DNA of 64,000 nt from Archegozetes longisetosus (GCA_018873245.2 JAEMBT020000006.1:10977855-11041854), one strand, 5' to 3'; positions 26,068-36,516 are shown, numbered from the stretch's first letter. Made by a program: numbers and translations. Notes: generated by a model not told the origin, from the letters alone.

Positions 26068-28447
26068 CAGTTATTACCGATAGATTGAGCACTCCCATTA
26101 CATTTGTATGTTCGCTGTTGTACCCGCTCTTATATTAAAAGCTAAAAAGGGGCATCATTTGTTCTCTAATATATTAATACTGTTTTTTAGTTTAAACTGT
26201 AAATAATCGAATTTGATGAATGAAATACAAGTAGCATTTGGTAAATGACAGTAAAAGTTCGAATTAGGCTTCAATAGAAATAACAGTAAATTTATTTTTC
26301 TAAAGAAAATACATTTTCTTAACTACTTCTCAGGAATAGAAGGATTTTTTCAGCTTTTCTTAACATTTATGAAGCAGTAGGCATAGTATATAAAGAAAAT
26401 GAAAATTGATAAGCCTATGATCTTAAATATTTTTCAAAGTCTTTTTAAATTAAGAGAGGGTAAGAATTGAGATATCCATTGAATTTGAGCAAAAATCGAC
26501 TAAGAATTTAGTTTTTGTACATGTTTTCAACCCTAAGTTGATTGTCTATTAAAAGATTGCAAAGATTGCAAACAGGAACAATTTAACTGAATAATAATAA
26601 GGGATGTTAACTAGAATTTTGTATTTACTTTGAGTAAATACTGTTATTTTAATCAAAACCATTTTCATCAGTATCTCTTCACATAATATGTTTTCACTTA
26701 GATTTGAATGAACGTCAAATCAATGAATATTATGCATTGAGAAAACAAACTTTCATTTACATGAATGACTTACATGAAAACATATAGACTTAATTTGAAG
26801 ATTCTTTTTGTTTAAGGTTTCTTTATTGCTGCTGCAAAGCCCCAGAGAGTAGTTTGTTTGCTGTGATTTTTTGATTTACGATCAAAAATGGCATTAAACA
26901 GAAAGACTTTTACAAGTTTTGAGCCCTATTTGAAAAAGTTTCCTCGAGCTAATACGCGTTTCACAATACGTATCGCTTTATCCTTAACGCAAGCTATTTT
27001 TCATTCAAATCAGTTTTCTTTTCAGCTCCATTCTAAAATACTGGTTATTCATTCCTTGTTCAAACTTTATTGGAGGAAAGGCACATCAATTTCAATTTCA
27101 TTTATTATTCTTAAACCTAAATCAATTCTTATTAGGTACTACTTCAACAGTATCACTTGTTTCTACCATTTCAAACCAAATTCAATCACGAATTATGAAT
27201 TCATTAAGTTTTCACTTTTGGTTTGTCAACATATGACTCAAAATGATTATTTTGAAATCGCAAAGTTGTGCCGAATAGCTGTCACTAAAATACTATAGAC
27301 TTCGTGCCAGGTATTTAGATAAGCTTTTGGGCTAAACAATTTGTCAAAACTTCTCATTCGTTATTCATAGATTTGTAAGTTTGTATTAAAATAACTCTCT
27401 GAATATTTCTAAAATTTCAATAAACATTGCATTTATTCATCAGAAGAATCTAACTTCTATAAAAAGAGTCTTATAATATGCGAATTGCAGTAACAAACTA
27501 TTGTTGTATTGAAATTGGAGATAATATTTTTTTCACTTTTCAAGTGATGTTTTCAAATTTATGATGACTAAAATGCAAAGGAATATTAGATAAATATTTG
27601 ATTATATAATGGGTTCACGCGATAACTTCTAGAAATGATTTTTATTGCTATATGAAGCATAGAATATAGTAAATGTTTGATTTGCAAAGACTTGCTAGAT
27701 GTCTGGTATTTTCAAAATTGAGAGTATTGAGCGTCTTAAGTGTTGTCCATTTTGATTGGAATACGATTTTAATACACTTAGGCTGACTTGAAGCAGACTA
27801 TAATTTAGCTTTATGTGCAATAAATTCTATCTGAAGATATGTAAAAATCAATTGACGTGCATATAAGTTATACAAAAATAGAGAGTATTTTAAATATCGA
27901 TCAATATTATGTAAAATGCAATTTTATCATATAAAAATTGAATTATAATGCTTTTAGTATATAAACTAGATTTTAGAGCACTGCTTTGAATTTTATCTTT
28001 TGAAGTGCTCAAACAGTAATAATGCAAGCTACGTTAGTTTATATTCCTATAGCTATTTCATTAGCCTTTCTACTCAAATACTCGTCTGCAATAATTACTT
28101 TCAATATCGTTTGACGATAATTGACTGATAAACAGCTAAGCTCTGCAACTGTGCATATGATGTAAAAATAGTAGTTCGCTAAAACATTTAATCTAAGCTA
28201 ACATATTACAGTTAGCTGTATTTGCGATAAACAATAGGAATCACGTTGAAATACTATAACTTTTTAGAAAAGTTTCATATAGGTTCAAAACAAATCCAGT
28301 TCAAACAACTTAAGCTATTTGTTATTGCTTCATACTAAACATTTTCCAAAAGATGTTTCCAGACTATTCAGTAATTGCAAGGTTAATTTTAACATTAGCT
28401 TTAGTATTGTGTCTGAGGTATTTGAAAGAGCGCCCAATTCATGTTCA

Positions 28448-28471
28448 TCAGCATAAATTAATTTATGCTGA
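28448..28471. repeat. Perfect 24-bp palindrome
   Basis: TCAGCATAAATT followed directly by its exact reverse complement AATTTATGCTGA. Flanking GTTCA and GAAC extend the pairing with a 2-nt bulge. It lies about 0.95 kb upstream of BRF2. Confidence 0.9.
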
Positions 28472-29413
28472 ACTAATCAAACAAAGTTTGCCCAAACGTG
28501 AAACTAATTTTTGATGAATACAAAAGATAAATGATTTATTTGAGTGAAATGAAGCTGAGATAAAGGGAAAGCTACTTATGTGTAAATCATCAATAATAAT
28601 GACTAATCAAAATCATATTGCGATATGTGCACTCAGATATAGCTTCATTTATTTCGTATTAACAAATGCTGATTAATTATGTATTCTTACTCTAGTTTAA
28701 CTTGTCTAACTTCAGTATGCAGTTAAATGCCTTTTAACTAACAGATCAAATGGTGAATAGAAAATGAGCGCTCATTTTTATTCCCTTTTAAAAACCATTT
28801 AACTACATTTAACTCCATTAAAAATTGATGGAATTAGAGAAATGTTAGTGACTCTCCAATGCATTCTTTATTAGCTCTAATCTATTAGCTCTTTATTAGC
28901 ATAACAAAGCTAATTACACGGGAAAAACTGTTAGATTTTTCAAAGCTTAATATAAAAATCTTCTATAGCACTTATCAAAGTAAAAATGATGCTTACTTTG
29001 AAACCCTATCGACTGATTTTGAGTTGAAAAAGATCAAACTTTAAAGAATAAAACTTGATCTCAACTTGTTCAACTTTGCTAACAAGTGACACAGAGATTA
29101 TATCCAGTCTACTCATAATAGCCAACTTAAATGCTTAGAGGGTAACATCAAACTGAACCAATAAATGTGACTGACCAGTATTAAGTTAAACTTTTCATGT
29201 ACTTGTTTACTAAAAATTAAGGGACTCATAGTTGTTCACTTCGAGTAAATACAATTATTTTTTTGTTCTGTTTCACATTTTTGTTCTTCTATCCCTTTAA
29301 TTTTGAAAGATACATTTTAATTGAGGCCACATTTTCAGCTAATCACTTGAATGTGAAGAATAAGCTGAAGAATAATTGCTTAAATATCAATTGTCATAAT
29401 ATAAACGAATGAG

Positions 29414-30643
29414 ATGTCTGTTAAACAAGAAGTCTGTCGATCATGTGGATCGGGGTATGAAAGAGAAGATGGATATATGGTGTGCACTGGATGTGGCCTT
29501 GTCTCCGAAAGTAAGATCGAGTTGGCTGACGATCCATTGCAAACATTTGGAAGAAACGATATGGAACTGTTCCGATCTCAAACAGTTCACGCATCCATTC
29601 GTAATGAACTGGTTTCGAATTGTTATACAACACCAGCGCGTAAAATGGGCATCAAAGTAGCAGAAACTCTAGCAGTAAATTATAACTTCACTTCTGAAAT
29701 GAAAGACTATCTTATGAGATATTATAATAAAGCAATAAATCACCAACACTTTTTTAAATGTTCTCAAAAGAACAAAGAAATTCTGGCAGCAGTTTGTGCT
29801 TACATAACATTAATGAATTACAACGAATCGATAGCTATTCAATATATTTGCGGAGCTATTGGTTGTGATGGCTATCATTTTGGTCAAATATATACACTTT
29901 TCGTGAGCTCATTCCCTGACACGAAACCGACTGCAAAGCCGATTGAAGAATTGGTTCCATCAGTTTTAATGGACTACAATATGGATGAAGGAGAAGTAAT
30001 TAAATTAAGACAACGTATAATCGACATAATTAGTATAGAGAAGGCGTGTTGGCTCGTTGACGGTCGTTCTCCAATTCATCTGATTACTGCTGCAGTTTAT
30101 CTTTCGTGGAAGTCACTTAAGCCCTACGAAAGAGCTAGAGTTAAATTTACACAATTTTGTCATCAATTTGGTCTACGTTATACTCAGACAACTTCTGACA
30201 GAGTTAAAGAACTTAACGACGTTTTTATTAAACTCGCACGACATATACCTATCGTTAAGCATCGGTCGATCAAAATTCATAAAAACAATATTGCGCTATA
30301 TATTGAAGATATTGTACAATATTCAAACTCATTGATATACGATCTGAGACGTGATGTTTATTTGACTATTTGTACTGATGACTACTCTGGGGATATTAGA
30401 GATCAAACCTCTAATATAGAAAATGATACAAAATGGATGAACAGCTTCAAAAGAAAAGTTTATTATGATAAATATGAATATGAAGATCAGCCCAGCGTAT
30501 CATTCAGAAGCGAAAATCAAGAGAATGAAGATCCAGATATTTCCGATACTGAAATCGATGGCTACCTCAGGTCTGATAAGGAAATCAAGATTTATAAGAA
30601 GTTGAGAAAGCGAGCAAAAAGAATTTGTGGTAATTTGCTATAA
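29414..30643 (+). CDS. BRF2: Transcription factor IIIB 50 kDa subunit (BRF2-like TFIIB-family factor)
   Basis: Single-exon, 409-residue TFIIB-family protein. Residues 8-27 form a zinc ribbon (CxxC at 8/11, CxxC at 24/27). Residues ~60-165 and ~185-285 are two cyclin-like repeats; the second carries WLVDGRSPIHLITAAVYLSW, matching the WLVTGRHPLPVITAA stretch of human BRF2. The C-terminal anchor DISDTEIDGYLRS (375-387) corresponds to ENISDSEIEQYLRT of BRF2. Length is close to human BRF2 (419) and unlike BRF1 or TFIIB. In vertebrates BRF2 bridges TBP and Pol III at type 3 promoters (U6, 7SK) in the nucleus. The start is the first in-frame ATG. Oddities: no introns, and no cysteine between the second cyclin repeat and the last few residues, where human BRF2 has its redox-sensing Cys361. 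An AATAAA follows about 200 nt after the stop. Confidence 0.92.
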   Translation: MSVKQEVCRSCGSGYEREDGYMVCTGCGLVSESKIELADDPLQTFGRNDMELFRSQTVHASIRNELVSNCYTTPARKMGIKVAETLAVNYNFTSEMKDYLMRYYNKAINHQHFFKCSQKNKEILAAVCAYITLMNYNESIAIQYICGAIGCDGYHFGQIYTLFVSSFPDTKPTAKPIEELVPSVLMDYNMDEGEVIKLRQRIIDIISIEKACWLVDGRSPIHLITAAVYLSWKSLKPYERARVKFTQFCHQFGLRYTQTTSDRVKELNDVFIKLARHIPIVKHRSIKIHKNNIALYIEDIVQYSNSLIYDLRRDVYLTICTDDYSGDIRDQTSNIENDTKWMNSFKRKVYYDKYEYEDQPSVSFRSENQENEDPDISDTEIDGYLRSDKEIKIYKKLRKRAKRICGNLL

Positions 30644-30839
30644 TTGACGAACATTTGGACGATTATAATCCCGTTGTTGACAACATTTTCTAACATATGC
30701 TACCCGTGTGTTGAATACCAGTTATTTTTCAAGTCTTCATAATTTTTCAAACCGGTAGAAGATTTGACAGAAAAACCGGTCGGAGGTTTACTATTTTGAT
30801 TGAAATTTAGTTTAAATTTTCATTCTATATGATAAAAGC

Positions 30840-30845
30840 AATAAA
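30840..30845 (+). terminator. Candidate poly(A) signal of BRF2
   Basis: AATAAA about 197 nt downstream of the BRF2 stop codon, the first canonical hexamer found on this strand. Confidence 0.5.
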
Positions 30846-31203
30846 ATTATTATCTCTTTTGGTTTTGGTAAAATCGTTCAAATGTTTTCGAAGCAAATTC
30901 AATTTTAGGTAACTCGGAATTGATCTCGTTTTGCTACTTATAACTCTAATCTGATTCTAATGATTTTGATAATGTATTCAATTTAGCAAATCAAATAAAT
31001 GAGTTTTTTGAATAATTAGCTTTGAATATAGTTCTTAATGACAAACATAATTTAATATGAAGTTATAATTGAGTTTTCAAAAGATGATATCTTGCGCAAA
31101 CATTTAATAAAACTTGATCATAGAGCGAGCGAATATGTATAAAATATTTCTTAATCAGTTCGTTTGGGTAAGAATTGGATCGAATGCGAATCAGTAGCTG
31201 AGA

Positions 31204-31408
31204 CAGTAGGGGTCTAGTGGTACCTGGCACCATCAACTCAAACCTCATCTCGAGTCTGTCGCTAACTTGACAGAAAAAGCTGTACATATTTGGATATGAA
31301 ATAGTGTTAATTTGTTGTAATTACTACGATATAACATAAAAATGCTGAATAATTCAAATTGAGTGCTATTACACAATATGTATTAATCAAATTGAACACG
31401 ATCGGTGT
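31204..31408. mobile_element. Decayed copy of the 25.2-kb hAT-type element
   Basis: Starts CAGTAGGGGTCTAG and shares TCAACTC, TCGCTAACTTGACAGAAAAA, TAATTACTA and AATCAAATTGAA with the intact element at 25235-25514, in the same order. The right end cannot be located; homology is broken by the small element at 31409-31503. No target duplication was found, as expected for an old copy. Confidence 0.7.
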
Positions 31409-31503
31409 TAGATATGTGCATCACACATCCACATCCGCGAGTGTTCGTGGATATCCTCGTGATTTTTTGCGGATGCAAAAGTCTCCGAAGATGCACATGT
31501 CTA
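31409..31503. mobile_element. Small inverted-repeat element nested in a hAT relic
   Basis: The ends TAGATATGTGCATC and GATGCACATGTCTA form a 14-bp inverted repeat with one mismatch. The interior is relatively GC-rich (CATCCGCGAG, GTGGATATCC, TTTGCGGATG). TAGNGATGTGCATC-like ends with CCGCGGATAT-type interiors are known from small hAT elements. The flanking 8-mers (ATCGGTGT, GTCGATGC) match at only five of eight positions, so the target duplication is doubtful. Confidence 0.6.
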
Positions 31504-32073
31504 GTCGATGCACTCTACTCGTCATTTGGAATCTTATGTATCCCCACAAGCTTTCTACCCTAGTTGCTGTTGCTAGTTTACAGGTAAATCGTAGTTTGTA
31601 AAAAACTAATAATTAGTAAAGTTTTAAAAGATTTTTTGGAGTTACCAACAGTTACAATAGTAGCAAAAAGCTTTTATTGAGCTCTATATCGCTCTCTATC
31701 GGAATGATTTCTAATTAGTTTAGAATCTATACAATTTAACCCTTTAGAGACTAATTGTTTTAGGAACATTGATCTCTAATATAAAATGGACCAAAAGATG
31801 AGTTTTGCAAAATTAAAGGATTGCACTAACAAGTTGTAAGTTTGAAATTTCGCCATAACGCTAAATTTCTTAAACTTAAGCAAATTTTTTCATATCAAAT
31901 GTTATCTCTTTTTAGTGCAGTTTAGTATATATTTTTTTTATTGGTGAAAGAGCAAATTAAAAAAACTCATTTAGTCATTGTTCTTTGTGCTTTGACGCTT
32001 TGTTTTCAACAAAAGTAAGCCCAAATTTAGTTAATTACATCATTATTAAAGTCAAATTTTTTTGACAAGCAGA

Positions 32074-32080
32074 CAGAAGG

Positions 32081-32135
<55 letters not shown>

Positions 32136-32136
32136 C
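32074..32136. repeat. Purine microsatellite (GGGA)n-(GAAA)n-(GA)n
   Basis: Compound purine tract: GGGAGGGAGGGA, then seven GAAA units, then a GA run. Its last 8 bases serve as the left target duplication of the adjacent hAT element, so that element inserted into the microsatellite. Confidence 0.9.
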
Positions 32137-32654
32137 TAGTGCTCCGCACAAATCGAGTTCGAGTCGGAGCAGATTTGAATTCGACTCGTAAAAATTGAGT
32201 CGGGTCTGTTCAAACCGCGAATCGATTTGATTTGGACTAGCGTCGAGCCTACCCGAAGACTCGAATCAACTAATATTAATAGATTACATAAGTTTTTCAA
32301 CTCAAATATCGAACGGATGTGTAGAGTGGACCCCCCTTTACACTAAAATTCATGCTTTCTAGATAGTTCCTGAATATGTTGCAAGATTATAGAGTGCTTT
32401 GAAAAGTTCCAAAATATTCCATAAGTTTCTAGAATGTTGTAAACTAAGTTCCCTAGAATGCTTGAAAGTTCCATGTTGAAATCATGTTTACAGCTCAAAA
32501 GAGTTCAAATCCCTCGAACCTAATTGAGTCATACCCAGACTCGAGTTGGACTCGACTCGACTGTGTTCGAGCCAAATCTTCTAGAGATTTGAATTTGAAA
32601 GTTTGAATCAATTTGACAAATCGCTCAAATCGACTCGACTCGTATGGAGCACTA
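32137..32654. mobile_element. Non-autonomous hAT-type element, 518 bp, rich in CGAGTC repeats
   Basis: The termini TAGTGCTCC (32137-32145) and GGAGCACTA (32646-32654) are a perfect 9-bp inverted repeat of the hAT TAGNGNTCC type. The flanking 8-mers GAGAGAGC (32129-32136) and TAGAGAGC (32655-32662) match at seven of eight positions. Subterminal regions on both sides carry many CGAGTC/GACTCG motifs (for example 32155-32215 and 32530-32645), as expected of transposase-binding subterminal repeats. The centre (~32330-32475) differs in composition and contains GTTCC/GAA motifs resembling heat-shock elements. No transposase ORF is present. Confidence 0.85.
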
Positions 32655-33046
32655 TAGAGAGCACTGACGTAGCCAGCATTTTTAAATGTTTTCAAGGAAT
32701 AAATCAATTTTAGAGATAAATTGACAATTTTAGATCTCAAAGCAAAGTGGCACAACTATATCAAGTTCTTACACAGCCTACAAAGATTTTTCAACAATTT
32801 TAGAGATGGGAAGAGACCAGAAGATCTTCAAAAGGTAGTCATTCAATTTGTTTCCTGTGTTTTCTTTCGGAAGAAAACATATCTTTCATACAACTGATGG
32901 AGTACGAGAAATGTTGTCATGTAATCATTACATCTGATTGAGAGCAAAGAAGATAGGAATAGTATCAACCTCAATACAAGATTCAAATAATATTGGCTAC
33001 AGTTCTTCATTATTGATAAGTTTGAAAAAGCAGACAAGATAAGTAT

Positions 33047-33958
33047 TTTGCTGGTTCATTCTCGACGGACATCATCAACGTTTCAGTACATGTGTTGGAG
33101 AAGATTGAGAGAAAAGCTCAACACGCAAAACAACCTACAACTTCAGAACTCAACTTATAACGAATTTTAAAGTTTTGTTAGTCTGGATCCTAGACAGAAA
33201 CATATGTATGGAATGGTTAAGGATAAGCACAACTATCTCTACAAGAGTTCATCATTTCGATACCACACAAAGACTCGCCGTAAGAAGAGGTAAAAATAGA
33301 TGTCTTAACCACCGTCAGAAATGATCTCGAAAAAATCAAACAAGAGACCAAAATTGTAATTGGCAGAAGATATAATTACTCGAAGTATACCGAATTTACT
33401 TTGAAACATTTTGAAAAACTACAACAGACATTTTCGAAAAAGTTGTTTCAGAGTTGAAATGGGACAAAATCATTTTGACTCAAAAAGTTTTCGACTAAAA
33501 ACCCAATCAAATCGTAGGCATAAGTAAGAAAAGGAAGAACGACAATAATGATAACGATGATGATAATAATAACATTTATTGCGTATGGGAATGGAAAGTG
33601 CCTCATTCACCAAAGGATACGTGAAGACACGACTGAAAAAGTTATACGAAGCCTTGTTCACAACAAGAGAACATTGTTATATGTATCTGACTCATGAATA
33701 CAGGGCGACCAAATTGTGTTCAAACTGTTATGAAGTGTGCAAAACATCACAACCTCGACATCGTTTTGAAATTTGCTCAAACTGCGAAAAGTGTGGAATC
33801 GTTATATAAACGCAGCCAGATATATTTCGTACAAATCATCAATTCATGTTAGAACAGGTGTAGTCCTGTTAACTTTTGAAGAGAAAGTTCACGTTTTTTA
33901 TGTTGACTGCTCTCTTGTTAAGAGGTATCATACGTTTGGTACCTTTTGTAGCTGTTAG
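33047..33958 (+). pseudogene. Decayed Fanzor (eukaryotic TnpB/IS605 OrfB-like nuclease) gene
   Basis: Pieces of one protein lie in the right order but in alternating frames. FAGSFSTDIINVSV starts at 33047. A RuvC-I-like VSLDPRQKHMYGMV starts at 33177 (Asp codon 33186-33188) and is followed by RYHTKTRRKKR. A helical stretch starts at 33287, and ELKWDKIILTQKVFD lies in the segment starting at 33445. IAYGNG is at 33578 and SASFTKGYVKTRLKKLYEAL in the frame starting at 33579. HEYRATKLCSNC follows at 33693-33728, the second zinc-ribbon pair CSNC at 33774-33785, and VWNRYINAARYI at 33791-33826. The EYRTSK-CxxC-CxxC-WNRDxNAARN order is the signature of TnpB/Fanzor C-termini. At least five frameshifts and several stops are present, and the RuvC-III Asp is Tyr, so no active enzyme is encoded. 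The 5' limit is not resolved and I saw no terminal repeats or guide-RNA region. Confidence 0.85.
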
Positions 33959-34209
33959 AATCTATAACTCGGTCTGTAAATGGTAAATGTCGACCAAAAC
34001 AAATGTTTTAGTTTAATATTTCGTTATCAGTCATGAATGAGTGTTAATTAGCATAAATAATTAGTTTCCAGATCGACGTATTTTTAAGTTATTGTTAAAT
34101 AGTTAATTTTTTTATTTATAATAGTTAAACAAATTGTTTTCATATTAAATTAAAATTAAATCGCAATATTAGTCTCGTTTCATATATTATTAGTTGATTG
34201 GTCTAAAAA

Positions 34210-35277
34210 ATGGCAACAAACGTAACCAGACGATCGCTAAAGGGGACAACAGCCACGCAAAGATTAAAACAAGACTACTTAAGAATTATTAGGGATCCTG
34301 TTCCATACGTCACTGCACATCCATTGAGTAATAATATTCTCGAATGGTATCAATTCGTTCATTAATATTCAATCACTAATTATCTATCAATTGAGCTTCA
34401 ATTCAATCATCAGATCATCAATTGAATATGCTTACAGATATGAACTCAATTCAGTTAATATCAAATTTAAATGAAATGAACAAATACAATTTGAGATATT
34501 TTCTTGAGAGCTATGAATGTTTGAAACATTGGTCAATAATTGACTGATGATGAATTGATGGTAAATTGGTAATCAATTAATAATTAACTAAAAATTTGAA
34601 TCATATATTGAATAGGCATTATGTAGTTCGTGGACCAGAAGGCACCCCATATTTCGGTGGTATATATCACGGCAAACTTCAATTTCCGTCTGAGTTTCCA
34701 TTCAAGCCTCCAGCTATTTATATGTTGACACCAAATGGAAGATTTAAATGTAATGTTAGGCTTTGCCTTAGTATTAGTGACTATCATCCTGATTCCTGGA
34801 ACCCTGCTTGGAGTGTCAGTACTATATTGACTGGACTTTTGAGTTTTATGGTCGAAAAAAACCCAACCATGGGTTCCATTGAAACCAGTGATTTTGAAAA
34901 GAAAGTATTAGCGCAAAAAAGTTGGGAATTCAATCTCAAAAATAAAATATTTGCTGAGCTCTTTCCCGATGTAGTTGAGGTCTGAGTCAATTGATTAATT
35001 AGTGTCACTATTGTACTCACTGTTTTTTATATTTATATAGGAAATCAAAGAAAACATTCGTAAACAGCAATCTCCAGATGCAATCAATAGTGTTAGTGGT
35101 CGTGTCACAGAGTTAGGGAACTCATTGCGTTCTGGTCTAAGGGTTGGAAATCAAGGGGACGGATTCTTTGGCAATGCTTTAGCTAATTGTGTTATTATTG
35201 TTGGGTTCGTTGCATTTATGTATACCGTTCGCTGGGTCGTTATGAGTATAAGTGAAAAAGCTGATAGTATGTCATAA
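34210..35277 (+). CDS. UBE2J2: Ubiquitin-conjugating enzyme E2 J2 (Ubc6 family, tail-anchored)
   Basis: Three exons: 34210-34346, 34616-34979, 35041-35277 (introns of 269 and 61 bp, GT-AG), giving 245 residues. The N-terminus TATQRLKQDYLRI and the core HYVVRGPEGTPYFGG, GKLQFPSEFPFKPPAIYM and PNGRFKCNVRLCLS are near-identical to UBE2J2. The catalytic cysteine is C96 in RLCLSISDYHPDSWNPAWSV. The family lacks the HPN of ordinary E2s and has the TPNGRF loop seen here. A single hydrophobic helix (~213-232, CVIIVGFVAFMYTV) near the C-terminus anchors it in the ER membrane. Known family role: E2 for ER-associated degradation, including hydroxylated-residue ubiquitination. The third exon is shorter than in vertebrates, so the linker before the anchor is reduced. 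It begins about 250 bp downstream of the Fanzor relic. Confidence 0.95.
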
Positions 35278-36514
35278 GAATAGTTGATTGAATCATTTTT
35301 ATTTTAATGTACATTAAACTGTTTTATTTTCTCAAATCAATTTTATTAACATCTCAACCTTTTTTAAGTTTTCTGTACAATAGAGCCTAAGTTCAATTAT
35401 TGTATAGTTTCCAAAATAATTTTATTTAATAACTTTTGGAATGTGTCCTAAAGCCGTTGATCTTACTTTAAACATTCGTTTAAATAAAAATGTCTAACTA
35501 TACTATATTCTTTAAGTACAATACATGTAACTTTCAAATTATATATGATTAAATAAAAATAGAGTTTTGTTAACATTTACATTATTTTTGGTGATAGTTC
35601 TTTTATACTATCGTTTGCAACATTATCATATTTTTTTATATCACTAGATAACTATATTTTGTTGTCTGAAGATTCGATCATAAATTGAAGCCTAACATAA
35701 TTGCGAACATTAATACAATCTTAATTATTGACACTTATTATTGATAACATTTTCTTATATTGTTTTCACACACACTTGTATAGTTGAAGACAAAACAATA
35801 CTGAAAGAACATATCAGTAAAACCGAGTGAATCAGCATTGGGCAACTTTTGAACTGAACTTTGATTTAAATAAACAAAATGCTAAATACAGTATGAAGGG
35901 TATTATCGTCAAAATAAGAATTTAATCAAATGACGGATGAGGAGAACTCCCGAGTTTGAGACAATGAAAAGGTGTAAATGAGATAAAAATTGAATAAATA
36001 TGCAATTAACAATAAATAGGTCGGATTATTCAAAAAGATTCTGCGTTGAAGTAATCAAATTTTCAATTTATCGGCGCCTAAATAGTCTTAAAAATAGATA
36101 TCTTCTTTTTATTTACCGTTTAATAGCATAAACCAAATGAAATTAATCAATGTTTTGCTATTCAAAAATAAAATTCAATTATCTACCATAGTTTCTGATT
36201 TACACTTAATTCCAAAGCTTTAGCAGCAAATCAAATTGAAGTAATGACAAATTTCGTTCAGTTTATAACTAGTTTAAACTTTCACCATAACAAAAATATA
36301 ACAATACTTTTGAACATAGAACATAAACGCTGATATCGAGATAAATATTAGTTGAGAATACCATAATTTAAATGAGTTAAAGTATATGCGCACTTTGTCT
36401 GCACTTTTTTATACTTTTAAATGACTTGAAAAAGTTTTCAAACACAAGTTATTCAAATAGAGCTAAGACCTCATAGTTATATTATACTAATATATTCATA
36501 GGTTGTGTGGTTTA
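35278..36514. other. Convergent intergenic region UBE2J2 / NECAP
   Basis: About 1.2 kb of AT-rich DNA between two genes that end facing each other. It contains AATAAA hexamers on the + strand (for example 35483-35488) suited to UBE2J2 3' processing. I see no coding or repeat structure. Confidence 0.6.
35483..35488 (+). terminator. Candidate poly(A) signal of UBE2J2
   Basis: AATAAA about 206 nt after the UBE2J2 stop codon. Another AATAAA lies some 70 nt further on, so the choice is uncertain. Confidence 0.4.
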
Positions 36515-36516
36515 TT
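36511..36516 (-). terminator. Poly(A) signal overlapping the NECAP stop codon
   Basis: On the minus strand the NECAP TAA stop (36517-36515) is part of TAATAAA, so the AATAAA hexamer (36516-36511) begins inside the stop codon. If used, the 3' UTR would be very short. Confidence 0.45.

Larger units (their letters stand above)
15490..29413. other. Gene-poor AT-rich block (centre left)
   Basis: About 14 kb without a recognisable gene. The longest open frame (26888-27298, 136 codons, +) has no domain, signal peptide or splice support. A 112-codon frame at 23434-23772 is rich in Ile, Leu and Phe but not assignable. The block holds hAT-type elements (17.9 and 25.2 kb), H1 and H2 repeat copies, an AG microsatellite, a fold-back hairpin (25.95 kb) and a perfect palindrome (28.45 kb). 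Confidence 0.55.

Noticed and set aside
26888..27298. 136-codon open frame on the + strand
   Set aside because: No domain, signal peptide or family pattern, and the composition follows the AT-rich background; a frame of this length is plausible by chance in 64 kb read six ways.
31359..31601. 80-codon + strand frame
   Set aside because: It runs through the nested 95-bp inverted-repeat element and a hAT relic, so it is not a gene.
34784..35020. Minus-strand frame opposite UBE2J2
   Set aside because: Shadow of the UBE2J2 coding exon with no independent evidence.
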